A stretch of 22,039 nt of DNA from CAZXMB01 sp964641715. GTDB lineage: Bacteria; Desulfobacterota; BSN033; UBA1163. The stretch spans positions 1 through 22,039 of the forward strand of contig CAZXMB010000027.1 of the NCBI GenBank assembly GCA_964641715.1, given 5' to 3'. The notes below the pieces were generated by a model. The model ran no database searches. It saw nothing but the letters and a program-made list of their open reading frames with translations, and was not told the DNA's origin. Positions 14,540 through 21,924 of this stretch are shown in pieces (the stretch's first letter is position 1; each line of letters begins with the position of its first letter). The translations under genes and the position numbers were made by a program.

Positions 14540-15457
14540 TCAAGTATTCCGATTGAGTTGAATAAATTGGCCTTTCCTTCTATCCACAGGAGTCTTCAAA
14601 CCGGATATAAAACCCTTTGCAAAGGCTATGAGCCTCAAAACCCTGGGTGGATGAAGTCCGAGGTTCACCACAGGACCACCAAATGCCCATCTCCATGCCA
14701 GATGAAGTAAAAGATTGAAGGTTTCCTGGTGTCCGCATTTAAAATGTTTGGCAAACATTGCCCCGATCCCATATAGGTATCCATCAATCAGATCTATCGC
14801 CTGATCCCAGGTCCGAAATCCATGATGAATGACCATGACTTCAGGAGTTTCATGGACTAAATAACTTGCCCGCAGGGTCCGGAGGGTGAAATCCATCTCT
14901 TCGGCAGACCTGAATCTTCCTCCCGCACCCAGCAACTCATCAAAACCTCCGAGTTCAAACCACACACTTCTCCTCAATCCCATACAGGCTGATATTCCAT
15001 TTACACGATGCATCTCATAGACACTGCGGGCTATGAAGGATCCCTTCCGAAGGTAGGCAGGGATAGATCCTTGGTTGGAATCATGGGGGCCTGTCTCGAC
15101 ATTCCCAAAAATAACTCCTATTCGATGATCCAGAGAGAATGCTTTTACCAATCCTCCAAGCCAATGATCTGGTGTTTCGCAATCATCATCCGTGAGGGCG
15201 ATGAATTCACTTTGAGCGCTTTCGATTCCAATATTCCTCCCTGCAGACAACCCCCGGGTTTGAGATCGAATGTATCGAAAACGAGAATCTTTTAAAAAAG
15301 GACGAATCGCATTTTGGGTCAGATCATTATCACTTTGGTCCACCACGATCAGTTCGAAATGAGGGTAATCATTCTTCAGGATGGAAAGTCCAGTCCTGAT
15401 TATGCTTTCGCCCCTATTCCGGGTAGAAACGACAACCGCAGCCTTAGGAAGATCCAT
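14540..15457 (-). CDS. GT2-family glycosyltransferase
   Basis: A 305-residue GT-A fold glycosyltransferase, family 2. The nucleotide-sugar half is clear: AAVVVSTRNRGESI, ELIVVDQSDND, then RGLSAGRNIGIESAQSEFIALTDDDCE, where DDD (about residues 95-97) is the metal-binding DxD-type motif. The acceptor half has GFDELLGAGGRFRSAEEMDFTLR, with the ED-like catalytic region. No convincing membrane helix is seen. The ATG directly abuts the upstream gene's TAG with zero spacing and has AAGGAA inside the upstream coding end, indicating coupling. The sugar donor and product cannot be read from sequence. Confidence 0.88.
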   Translation of the reverse strand: MDLPKAAVVVSTRNRGESIIRTGLSILKNDYPHFELIVVDQSDNDLTQNAIRPFLKDSRFRYIRSQTRGLSAGRNIGIESAQSEFIALTDDDCETPDHWLGGLVKAFSLDHRIGVIFGNVETGPHDSNQGSIPAYLRKGSFIARSVYEMHRVNGISACMGLRRSVWFELGGFDELLGAGGRFRSAEEMDFTLRTLRASYLVHETPEVMVIHHGFRTWDQAIDLIDGYLYGIGAMFAKHFKCGHQETFNLLLHLAWRWAFGGPVVNLGLHPPRVLRLIAFAKGFISGLKTPVDRRKGQFIQLNRNT

Positions 15458-16441
15458 CTATCTTTTTCCTTTTATCCTAACACTTCGAATAAAATCTTTT
15501 ATTTGATCATAAAAGATCACCCATCTTTTTCTCATCCTGAATGGAATACACCAGATCACGATATGGGCCAATAGATCGATAAGCCTCGGCCTCCTGTTTT
15601 CAAAGGCCTTCCGGGGCAAAGACCAGAAAGCTCTCCATTCCCTTGCCCTGGCAGCATGAAGGCTGACCTGTGTCATGATGAAGGAAGTATAGGCCTGTCT
15701 GGTGAAGAGATTTTTATTTACCTGAACCCAGGAGAGAGAGTATTTCCAATCCGTTTGATTGCTCATCCGGGCTCTTTCCTGTTCTACGTAGCAAATGGCC
15801 AGGGGTTTATCCGTCTTCACAAATTCGACCCCCACCCCTTCTAATCTATCTGCGTGGAGAAACCATTCCCAGTCCCCATGAGGGAAAAGGTCTTTTCTGA
15901 AGTTCACCAGTTCTAATAATTTCTTTGACGTCATGATGGTAGGAATAGCCACAAACCCTTCTCCGCCAAAAATTCCAGTTTGGCAGAAAAGGTACTCGCT
16001 TAAGGGTTCACCAGATTTGGGATATCTGCGGGGCCAGATGAGATCTCCTGATTCATTTCGTGCAATAAACCGGCAGGGGATAATGGGATAGAGAAAGGAT
16101 GAATGTTCTGCCCTCTGGAGTTGAGCTTCAAGCTTCTGAGGAAGCCACTCATCGTCATCATCTAAAAAAGCAATCCATCTGGCCCGGGATTCCTTTACCC
16201 CGACATTCCGAGCCTCCCCCGGGCCAACCTGCGCTGGCAATATTTTTACACGCAACCGAGAGTCCCTGATTCCATTGAGGTTCTTTACAGTCTCCTCATC
16301 AGGGCCGTCAATGATGATAATAACCTCGATCTCCCTCAATGTCTGCAGGAGAGCGCTTTTTACCGCCCGCATAATGAGAAAGGGACGACTTCTTGTCGGG
16401 ATGACGACAGAGACCAAGGGGCTCGAAGATTCTTTATTCAA
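15458..16441 (-). CDS. GT2-family glycosyltransferase (TTG start)
   Basis: A 327-residue GT2 enzyme: LVSVVIPTRSRPFLIMRAVKSAL, EVIIIIDGPDEET, GPGEARNVGVKESRARWIAFLDDDDEWLPQKLE. The DDDD run (about residues 93-96) holds the metal-binding DxD. The middle has the usual region ending HGDWEWFLHAD (about 200), with an acidic D/E pair as the likely catalytic base site. The C-terminus is basic and not membrane-spanning. The start is TTG with GAGG ten bases upstream, overlapping the stop of the FAD oxidoreductase gene. Twelve bases separate the two genes, supporting one operon. Confidence 0.87.
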   Translation of the reverse strand: MNKESSSPLVSVVIPTRSRPFLIMRAVKSALLQTLREIEVIIIIDGPDEETVKNLNGIRDSRLRVKILPAQVGPGEARNVGVKESRARWIAFLDDDDEWLPQKLEAQLQRAEHSSFLYPIIPCRFIARNESGDLIWPRRYPKSGEPLSEYLFCQTGIFGGEGFVAIPTIMTSKKLLELVNFRKDLFPHGDWEWFLHADRLEGVGVEFVKTDKPLAICYVEQERARMSNQTDWKYSLSWVQVNKNLFTRQAYTSFIMTQVSLHAARAREWRAFWSLPRKAFENRRPRLIDLLAHIVIWCIPFRMRKRWVIFYDQIKDFIRSVRIKGKR

Positions 16442-16453
16442 TTGGGCTATACC

Positions 16454-17866
16454 TCAAAAGGCAGGGGCGTTATGATAGGTTTGTTCTGTATTCATTTTCC
16501 AGAGATCATGGTGTTCCCCAAGAATATTTTTAACCGCTGAGATTGCTGTCAGCATTGAATGGTCCTGATTATTATAGCGGTGAAGTCCGTTTCGACCGAT
16601 GGTCTGGAGGTTAATCAGGGTTCTCAAATAACGTTGAATCACCTCCAGATGTCTGGAATAATCGAGGTCATATACGGGATAAGCTCCGGGTTGTCTAAAG
16701 ACAATGCCCTCATGAACCTCTTTCCTGTCCACCAATCCCAAATGACTTAACTCCTGATTGGATAACCGGATGAGGTCCTCATCTGACATCTTCCAGAAGG
16801 GATCTCCTTCCGTACAGAAAAATTCCATTCCTAAACTGGTTTTTGATGGATCGGGGACCATGGCTGAAGACCAATTCTTATAATTCTGAATGCGGCTGAC
16901 CCTCGCCTCAGAGTCATGGATATAAATCCATTGGTCATCGAAGACAAAGGGGCGGTTGATGAGGAGGCCAACAAGGATCAAAGCCCGGTACTTTAATCGG
17001 TGCGAAGATTCGATCACCTCCTCAGGGGGTAAAGGATCGAGCCGTAAGAGGAGTTCCGAAAGGGGCATAGTGGAGATAACATGCTCTCCACTGACTTTGA
17101 CCTCCTTTCCATCCTGCCGGAAAATAATGCTCCGGATAAGAGAACCTTCCCGTCTTAAACGGAGCACTTCTGAATCGACCTGAACCCTCCCTCCTGACTT
17201 TTCAATACCGCTTTTAAAGGACTCCCACATCATGCCGCAGCCAAGAACGGGAAATTGAAATTCACTGACCAGGGTTTTAGGTTGATTGGTTTTTAAAAAG
17301 ATATTTTTCACTGCCGAAAATAAGGAAAGCCCTCTGATTCGCTGGGTGGCCCAGTCTGCCTGAATCTGATCACAGGATAGCCCCCATAGCTTTTCCGTAT
17401 AAGGTTTAAAAAATTGATCGAATAGCCTCCGACCGAAGCGATGGATCATCCATTGTTCGAACGTTTTTTCCTCAGATGGAGGAAACCATTGAGCCTTGAA
17501 ATAACTTGACAAGATTTTCAGACTTTCAATGGCCCCGAGATTCTTCAGGGTATTGATCAATTCAAGGGGATAGTTGAAAAATCGTCCCCCGTGAAAAATT
17601 TGCGACCGTCTCTTTACCCAAAGGAGATCCTCTTGAAGCATCTCCTCCCAAAGCTTTTGAACCTCTCTGAGGTATGTAAAAAACCGGTGCCCGCCGATGT
17701 CAAAGCGGAAACCCCGGTGAACCTCCGTCCGGGCTAATCCTCCCACCCTGTCCCTTTTTTCGAGAACAAGGGGATAAACCCCCTTTTTGACCAGTTCGTA
17801 GGCAGCGGTCAGGCCTGCGGGACCCGCACCGACCACAATGACAGGGCAATCCCCTAAAGACTCCAT
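16454..17866 (-). CDS. FAD-dependent oxidoreductase, UDP-galactopyranose-mutase/protoporphyrinogen-oxidase-like
   Basis: A 470-residue flavoprotein. The N-terminal Rossmann motif VIVVGAGPAGLTAAYELVK is followed by VLEKRDRVGGLARTEV and FDIGGHRFFTY, which resembles the UGM/amine-oxidase superfamily flavin site. The C-terminal FAD motif is TIGRNGLHRYNNQDHSMLTA. Members of this group lie in many exopolysaccharide and O-antigen loci, where they may act on nucleotide sugars or lipid-linked intermediates, but most are unassigned. I chose the second Met (17866) because AAGGA is nine bases upstream; the first ATG (17875) directly follows that sequence with no spacing. Its place between glycosyltransferase genes supports a glycan role. 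Calling it a true UGM would be over-reach. Confidence 0.85.
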   Translation of the reverse strand: MESLGDCPVIVVGAGPAGLTAAYELVKKGVYPLVLEKRDRVGGLARTEVHRGFRFDIGGHRFFTYLREVQKLWEEMLQEDLLWVKRRSQIFHGGRFFNYPLELINTLKNLGAIESLKILSSYFKAQWFPPSEEKTFEQWMIHRFGRRLFDQFFKPYTEKLWGLSCDQIQADWATQRIRGLSLFSAVKNIFLKTNQPKTLVSEFQFPVLGCGMMWESFKSGIEKSGGRVQVDSEVLRLRREGSLIRSIIFRQDGKEVKVSGEHVISTMPLSELLLRLDPLPPEEVIESSHRLKYRALILVGLLINRPFVFDDQWIYIHDSEARVSRIQNYKNWSSAMVPDPSKTSLGMEFFCTEGDPFWKMSDEDLIRLSNQELSHLGLVDRKEVHEGIVFRQPGAYPVYDLDYSRHLEVIQRYLRTLINLQTIGRNGLHRYNNQDHSMLTAISAVKNILGEHHDLWKMNTEQTYHNAPAF

Positions 17867-17897
17867 CGGTTCCATTCCTTCTTTTATCTCCGGTCCT

Positions 17898-18917
17898 CTA
17901 TCCTCTTGTTGGGTGGACCCGAAAGGGAAAGAGCAGGATGCCGATCAGGAAGGCCATACCGCTATAAAGATAGTAGAACCAGTGTAAGGGGATGGCCATC
18001 ATGGCAAACCGGAAACCGCATCTCTTATAGAAAAATCGGTAAAGCCGGAGATTGAGTGTTATCAGAAATAGGATGAACCCCATTCCAACAAACAAAAAAC
18101 CGTACCATTTCGGAATCCCAACCAATGCGATTAGGAGCCCGAAGGTCAACAGGATACTGAGGCGGCTGGAAGTCCTGAGGTTCAAATCATTGATCAACCA
18201 GCGTCTCCTGAGAATCAAATCCGTCCAGGGAAGTGCCCGGTTAAAGATGTCAGAGGCCAGGAGGGAGAGAAAACTCCATCTCTTCATATGATTGACCTGG
18301 ATGGTTTTGGCGAGATAGATCCGGTAGCCGGCCTTCCTTAAACGGTAGCCCAATTCGATATCCTCAATCGATGGCCTTCGATAAGTTTCATCAAAGCCAC
18401 CCAGAGCGAAAAAGATATCCCTCCGGATGGCCCCACAAGCCCCCCAGAAGGTGGAGGCATCCACGCAGGCTGTCTGATGGATAAAATGATGAAAGAGATT
18501 TTTAAAACGGGACAGGAAATGATCCTCTGCCGGGTGATCATCGTAGGAACCGATCAAAGCCGCCAGATCGGGTTGAGCCTTAAAATGTTCCAATATTTTT
18601 CCTATGGTATCATGAGGAACAGAAACATCCGCATCGATAAAAAACAGAATATCACCATAAGAAAAGCCGGCTCCCCTGTTTCGTGCATGGGCAGGTCCGT
18701 TCGGCCCTTGAATTTCCAGCAAATGGATATTGAACTCCCTTGCCAGTCGCCAGGAACCATCCCCTTCCCCATCTGCGACGACAATGATCTCGTCTGCGGG
18801 CGGCCTGGATTGTATTAGGCTTGAAAGGCATTGCCGGAGATTCTCACCCCCTTTGTAAACGGGCACAATGACAGAAAGGGTTGGATGATCTGAAGAGGAA
18901 ATCATCTTTGGGGACAC
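17898..18917 (-). CDS. GT2-family glycosyltransferase with C-terminal membrane region
   Basis: A 339-residue enzyme. The GT-A domain (about 1-240) shows LSVIVPVYKGGENLRQCLSS, DEIIVVADGEGDGSW, GPAHARNRGAGFSYGDILFFIDADVSVP (IDAD is the DxD) and GGFDETYRRPSIEDIELGYRL (ED catalytic pair). The last ~90 residues contain two to four hydrophobic helices (LSILLTFGLLIALVG, WYGFLFVGMGFILFLIT, FYYLYSGMAFLIGILLF). The protein is therefore probably membrane-bound and works on a lipid-linked acceptor. The start is GTG; a Met four codons later is an alternative, and neither has a good Shine-Dalgarno. It begins 24 bases after the MBL-fold gene and ends 22-31 bases before the FAD gene. Confidence 0.88.
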   Translation of the reverse strand: MSPKMISSSDHPTLSVIVPVYKGGENLRQCLSSLIQSRPPADEIIVVADGEGDGSWRLAREFNIHLLEIQGPNGPAHARNRGAGFSYGDILFFIDADVSVPHDTIGKILEHFKAQPDLAALIGSYDDHPAEDHFLSRFKNLFHHFIHQTACVDASTFWGACGAIRRDIFFALGGFDETYRRPSIEDIELGYRLRKAGYRIYLAKTIQVNHMKRWSFLSLLASDIFNRALPWTDLILRRRWLINDLNLRTSSRLSILLTFGLLIALVGIPKWYGFLFVGMGFILFLITLNLRLYRFFYKRCGFRFAMMAIPLHWFYYLYSGMAFLIGILLFPFRVHPTRG

Positions 18918-18941
18918 GGAGAGTTCCGCATTGAAATTGAG

Positions 18942-19709
18942 TTATACCCTGATCACTTCGCCATCTTTCAAAAGTCTGAGGCTTGGGATCCTCAGATTTC
19001 GAAGTTCTGCTTTAATGGTTTTAAAATACTGGGGTTTTAAATGGGTGATATAGATCCGATCAGGAGGAGGATCTATTTTTAAAAGTTCCTTCCTTAATAA
19101 CTCGGGGGTGAGATGGCCTGCCTTCATCGCAATCCGTTCCATTCGATTCGGAAAGGAAACCTCGATGATGAGGCAGTGAATTTTCACATTCATTAACTTC
19201 TGCCAGGTTAAGGCCGTGGGGCCGGTATCGCCGGTATAAAAGAACCTCCTCTTTTGATCGTTTTCAACCAGATACCCTGTCGCAGGAACAGAGTGGCGGA
19301 CTTTCACCGGGGTGATGGTGTAATGTTTAACCCTTATTGATTGTCCAGCCTTCAACTCCCCTAAGGAGACGATCCCGCTATGAATGTCGGGAATCACCGT
19401 AAAATCCGGCCAGATGGAATTATTAAGGATATTCTTTTTTAACGCCTTCACCACAGGAGGAATGCTGATGATATTCACTTTGTGCCAGATATTTCCCACA
19501 GCGATATTGTCTAAAACGAAGGGTATCCCGATGACATGATCCAGATGGACATGAGTGATGAAGATATGCTCCACTCTCAATTGTCCCCTGAGATCCAGGG
19601 TTTTGGTCAGGCTCCCAGCATCAAATAAGATCTTTCCATCCAGTAAAAAACTGGAGGGATTGCGACCTGGAAATTCCGCTCCTGAGCACCCGAGAACCTT
19701 TATCTCCAT
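18942..19709 (-). CDS. Metallo-beta-lactamase-fold hydrolase resembling class II cyclic-nucleotide phosphodiesterase
   Basis: A 255-residue cytoplasmic MBL-fold protein. THVHLDHVIGIPF holds H53, H55, D57 and H58, the dinuclear metal site. Further ligands are visible as VRHSVPATGYLV, FYTGDTGPT, AGHLTPELL and YITHLKP. The HxHLDH string, the VPATGYLVE stretch and IIEVSFPN are closer to class II cAMP phosphodiesterases (PDE1/CpdP type) than to RNase Z, but both belong to one superfamily and activity cannot be settled from sequence. If it is a phosphodiesterase, it would counter the adenylate cyclase at 6355-8313. GGAG lies six bases before the ATG. It follows the response regulators by 88 bases and is 24 bases upstream of a glycosyltransferase gene. 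Confidence 0.8.
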   Translation of the reverse strand: MEIKVLGCSGAEFPGRNPSSFLLDGKILFDAGSLTKTLDLRGQLRVEHIFITHVHLDHVIGIPFVLDNIAVGNIWHKVNIISIPPVVKALKKNILNNSIWPDFTVIPDIHSGIVSLGELKAGQSIRVKHYTITPVKVRHSVPATGYLVENDQKRRFFYTGDTGPTALTWQKLMNVKIHCLIIEVSFPNRMERIAMKAGHLTPELLRKELLKIDPPPDRIYITHLKPQYFKTIKAELRNLRIPSLRLLKDGEVIRV

Positions 19710-19797
19710 ATCCCGCTCCGCTGAAACCTTAACCCATCAGGACCAAATCCTCAAGGATTCTTTCATGGCATGAAGGAGCCATTTCTACAGGAACCCG

Positions 19798-20304
19798 TTA
19801 TTTTTTTGAGGCTGTCTTCTCCTCAAACTCCTTCCAGAATTTTTCGTCCGGTCTTTGCCAGCCCTCTCCCCATCGGCCATTGAAGAACCCTTTTAATTTT
19901 TCAAGGAGGAGCTTCCAGCCGGGGAGATATTCATACTTGAGAACATCCTCAAGAAAAGGAACCACCTCCCCCAACTTTTCCTTTGGGAGGTAGGCCCTTG
20001 CCTTCAATTCAACAGAACGCTTAAGGGCTTCAGGCGTAAGGGCATGAGCGGTCAGCATCACCACAGGAAAGTTCCGGCTCACTGCAAGGGTCAATAGGTC
20101 AAACCCTCTGACTCCCATGATGTCAAGAATGATCAGATCATAGGTCCAGGAGACCATCTTCTGGACGGCCTCCTCATAGGTTGGCGCCTTTTCAAAGATA
20201 CAGTCCTTACAGGAATCCGAGATCTCTTCTTCGAGAACCGTTAACACATCCGGTTCATCATCCACCGCCAAAATCCTTTTTCCGTCTAAAATGGATCCGG
20301 TCAT
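19798..20304 (-). CDS. Receiver-only response regulator, second tandem copy
   Basis: A 168-residue protein: one receiver domain (about 10-130) plus a ~35-residue tail, no DNA-binding or enzymatic output domain. Phosphorylation residues are complete: acidic D15/D16, phosphoacceptor D61 (ILDIMG), T84 (MLTAHA) and K107 (LPKEK). It carries C32-x-x-C35 (SCKDC) between the first helix and second strand. About three quarters of the first 140 residues equal the neighbouring regulator (20324-20815), so the two arose by tandem duplication; the tails diverge after KLKGFF. AAGGAGAAGGGG precedes the ATG, and 19 bases separate the two copies. Output is probably by protein-protein contact. Confidence 0.9.
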   Translation of the reverse strand: MTGSILDGKRILAVDDEPDVLTVLEEEISDSCKDCIFEKAPTYEEAVQKMVSWTYDLIILDIMGVRGFDLLTLAVSRNFPVVMLTAHALTPEALKRSVELKARAYLPKEKLGEVVPFLEDVLKYEYLPGWKLLLEKLKGFFNGRWGEGWQRPDEKFWKEFEEKTASKK

Positions 20305-20323
20305 GTCCCCTTCTCCTTATCAC

Positions 20324-20815
20324 CTATGGTTTTCCCCATTCCCTCCAGTTCAGGCCTGTCTTCTTCTCCCAGTCCGATTCAAATTTGCTGTCAAAAAATC
20401 CCTTCAATTTTTCGAAAAGCCTTCTCCACCCGGGTAGATAATCATATTTTAGGAGATCTTCTAAAAAGGGGACGATCTCCCCTAATTTCTCTTTTGGGAG
20501 GTAGGCCCTGGCCTTCAGCTCAAAAGATCGTTTCAAGGCTTCGGGAGTTAAGGCATGGGCCGTAAGCATGGCCACCCGGAGGTTGCGGCGGACAGCCAGA
20601 TCCAGTAAGTCGAACCCACGAACCCCCATGATGTCAAGAATGACCACATCATAGGATTGGGACCTCAATTTCTCTGAAGCCTCCTCATAGGTCGTTGCCT
20701 CATCGAATTGACAGCTCGGGCAGGTTTCCAGTATCTCCTCCTTCAAAATTTTCAGAACATCCGGTTCATCATCCACCGCTAAGATCTTCTTACCGTTTAG
20801 GATCGATTCCGTCAT
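20324..20815 (-). CDS. Receiver-only response regulator, first tandem copy
   Basis: A 163-residue receiver protein, paralogue of the next gene. It has D15/D16, phosphoacceptor D61, T84 and K107 at the same positions and a C32-P-S-C35 pair in the same loop. The tail (YLPGWRRLFEKLKGFF onwards) is helical and ends in a Trp-rich stretch. The frame is open up to 20980, but ATG 20815, with GGAGGA just upstream, lies directly at the start of the receiver fold; the longer form has a low-complexity start overlapping the kinase gene in another frame. It starts 19 bases after the histidine kinase stop. The expected partner is that kinase. Confidence 0.9.
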   Translation of the reverse strand: MTESILNGKKILAVDDEPDVLKILKEEILETCPSCQFDEATTYEEASEKLRSQSYDVVILDIMGVRGFDLLDLAVRRNLRVAMLTAHALTPEALKRSFELKARAYLPKEKLGEIVPFLEDLLKYDYLPGWRRLFEKLKGFFDSKFESDWEKKTGLNWREWGKP

Positions 20816-20834
20816 GGCTCCTCCATGATACGAA

Positions 20835-21590
20835 TTAGACCGAGGATGAAATGGGGGGAATCCGGACTTTAAACCGGGTCCCAACCCCCTCCTGGCTCTC
20901 AAAGGTGATCTCTCCTGCCATTGCCTCCACAAGGGTTTTAACCCCTGCCAGTCCCAATCCCAGCCCTGGCATTTCAACATTTTTCTTGTCTTTCAGTCGG
21001 GTGAAACGCTGGAAGATCATTTCCTGCTCTTCCGGGGGGATGCCCTGGCCATCATCTTTCACCAAAATGAGGAGGTCTCCCTCGCCGCTGATAGATAATT
21101 CAACCCGCTTACGACGATATTTCATCGCATTGCTCATAAGGTTTCGAAGGATCTGCTGAACCTTTTTCCGATCATGGCAGAAGGGGGTATGGCACCATCT
21201 CCCGGTGACTTCCACAAAGATCCCATTGGACTCCAGGCAATGTCTGAACTCCTCACCATTTTCAATAGAATAGAGCCTCTCCGCTTCTTCTGACGAAACA
21301 CTTTCGAGGACATCCAGGATGGATTCCCTGACGACTTTGTCCACGGGGAATGACTCTTTTTGGAACAGCCCCTCTTTTGAACGGGTAACTTCGATCATCT
21401 CCTGCAGAAGCAACTGAGCCTTCCGGGTATTTCTCGAGATCCGTTCAAGGATTCTTCTCTGAGACTCATTAAGGGGACCATACCGTTCTGCCTTACGGAG
21501 AAGATTGGCTACACTGGTCGATACAATGGAGAGAGGGCTGGATAAATCGTGGATGAGGAGATCGATCAATTGTTCTCTCCCCCCCGTCAC
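20835..21590 (-). CDS. Soluble sensor histidine kinase
   Basis: 251 residues from the GTG start given. The HisKA helix has H14 in LLIHDLSSPLSIV. The HATPase domain has the N-box NLMSNAMKYR, G1 DDGQGIPPEE, F-box FQRFTRL and G2 GLGLGLAGV. There is no membrane helix and no recognised sensor domain. A CHTPFCH motif (C133, H134, C138, H139) sits just before the N-box helix, where kinases usually have no cysteines. The frame stays open 20 codons upstream to a CTG at 21650 preceded by a strong GGGAGG, while the GTG has only a weak site, so the true N-terminus may be LKKISFWKRGKETGK... (271 residues, His34). It probably phosphorylates the two receiver proteins downstream and leads the glycan operon. 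Confidence 0.9.
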   Translation of the reverse strand: MTGGREQLIDLLIHDLSSPLSIVSTSVANLLRKAERYGPLNESQRRILERISRNTRKAQLLLQEMIEVTRSKEGLFQKESFPVDKVVRESILDVLESVSSEEAERLYSIENGEEFRHCLESNGIFVEVTGRWCHTPFCHDRKKVQQILRNLMSNAMKYRRKRVELSISGEGDLLILVKDDGQGIPPEEQEMIFQRFTRLKDKKNVEMPGLGLGLAGVKTLVEAMAGEITFESQEGVGTRFKVRIPPISSSV

Positions 21591-21681
21591 TCTGATCGCC
21601 TGGGTTTTTCCCGTCTCCTTTCCTCTCTTCCAGAAACTGATTTTTTTCAGAAAGACCTCCCGGACCTAAAATGTTTAATTA

Positions 21682-21710
21682 TGTATAGGCGAAACAATTC
21701 TTTGTGTCAA
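21682..21710 (-). promoter_or_regulatory. Promoter of the kinase-regulator-glycan operon
   Basis: A perfect TTGACA (-35, 21710-21705), 17-base spacer and TATACA (-10, 21687-21682) face the kinase gene. Transcription should start near 21675, leaving only about 25 bases before the GGGAGG/CTG site at 21650. No promoter of similar quality was noticed in the short gaps downstream, so it may serve all nine genes. Confidence 0.65.
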
Positions 21711-21714
21711 TAGG

Positions 21715-21924
21715 TTATTGAGCCGAGAACTTCTGTTCGGTAAGGGTGGGGCTCCTTTTTTTACTACAAATCCAATAAGAATTAAACAACCTTTTTAACT
21801 CTCTCCCGTTTTCATAACTTTCTTTTCTAAAATTTCCATTTAGCCATTTCCAAAATATTCTCATAACGCCCCGCTCTTTGTCTGCAATATCAAACAGCGG
21901 ATGCGGTCTTCGCCGTATTGGCAT
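21715..21924 (-). CDS. Small protein of unknown function (69 residues)
   Basis: I do not recognise this ORF. From ATG 21924 it encodes 69 residues starting MPIRRRPHPLFDIADKERG and rich in K, R, W and F; AAGGA lies nine bases upstream. The frame is open upstream to 22014, but that part (30 residues) looks less protein-like. It ends five bases before the -35 box of the kinase promoter. It is more A/T-rich than the neighbouring genes and overlaps a hairpin near its 3' end, so it may be a gene remnant or spurious. Confidence 0.35.
   Translation of the reverse strand: MPIRRRPHPLFDIADKERGVMRIFWKWLNGNFRKESYENGRELKRLFNSYWICSKKRSPTLTEQKFSAQ
21720..21762 (+). terminator. Possible plus-strand intrinsic terminator
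   Basis: GAGCC (21720-21724) and GGCTC (21750-21754) can pair, with an internal bulged CCGA..AC/GTTCGG stem, followed by C and seven Ts (21756-21762) on the plus strand. No plus-strand gene precedes it, so it would act only on antisense transcription through the kinase promoter. It also overlaps the small minus-strand ORF. Confidence 0.3.

Noticed and set aside
19733..19797. Terminator between the second response regulator and the MBL gene
   Set aside because: Two small hairpins (AATCC.., ATGGC..GCCAT) are present but neither is followed by a U-tract, so read-through is likely.
20816..20980. N-terminal extension of the first response regulator
   Set aside because: It overlaps the kinase 3' end in another frame, is low complexity, and ATG 20815 has a strong ribosome site.
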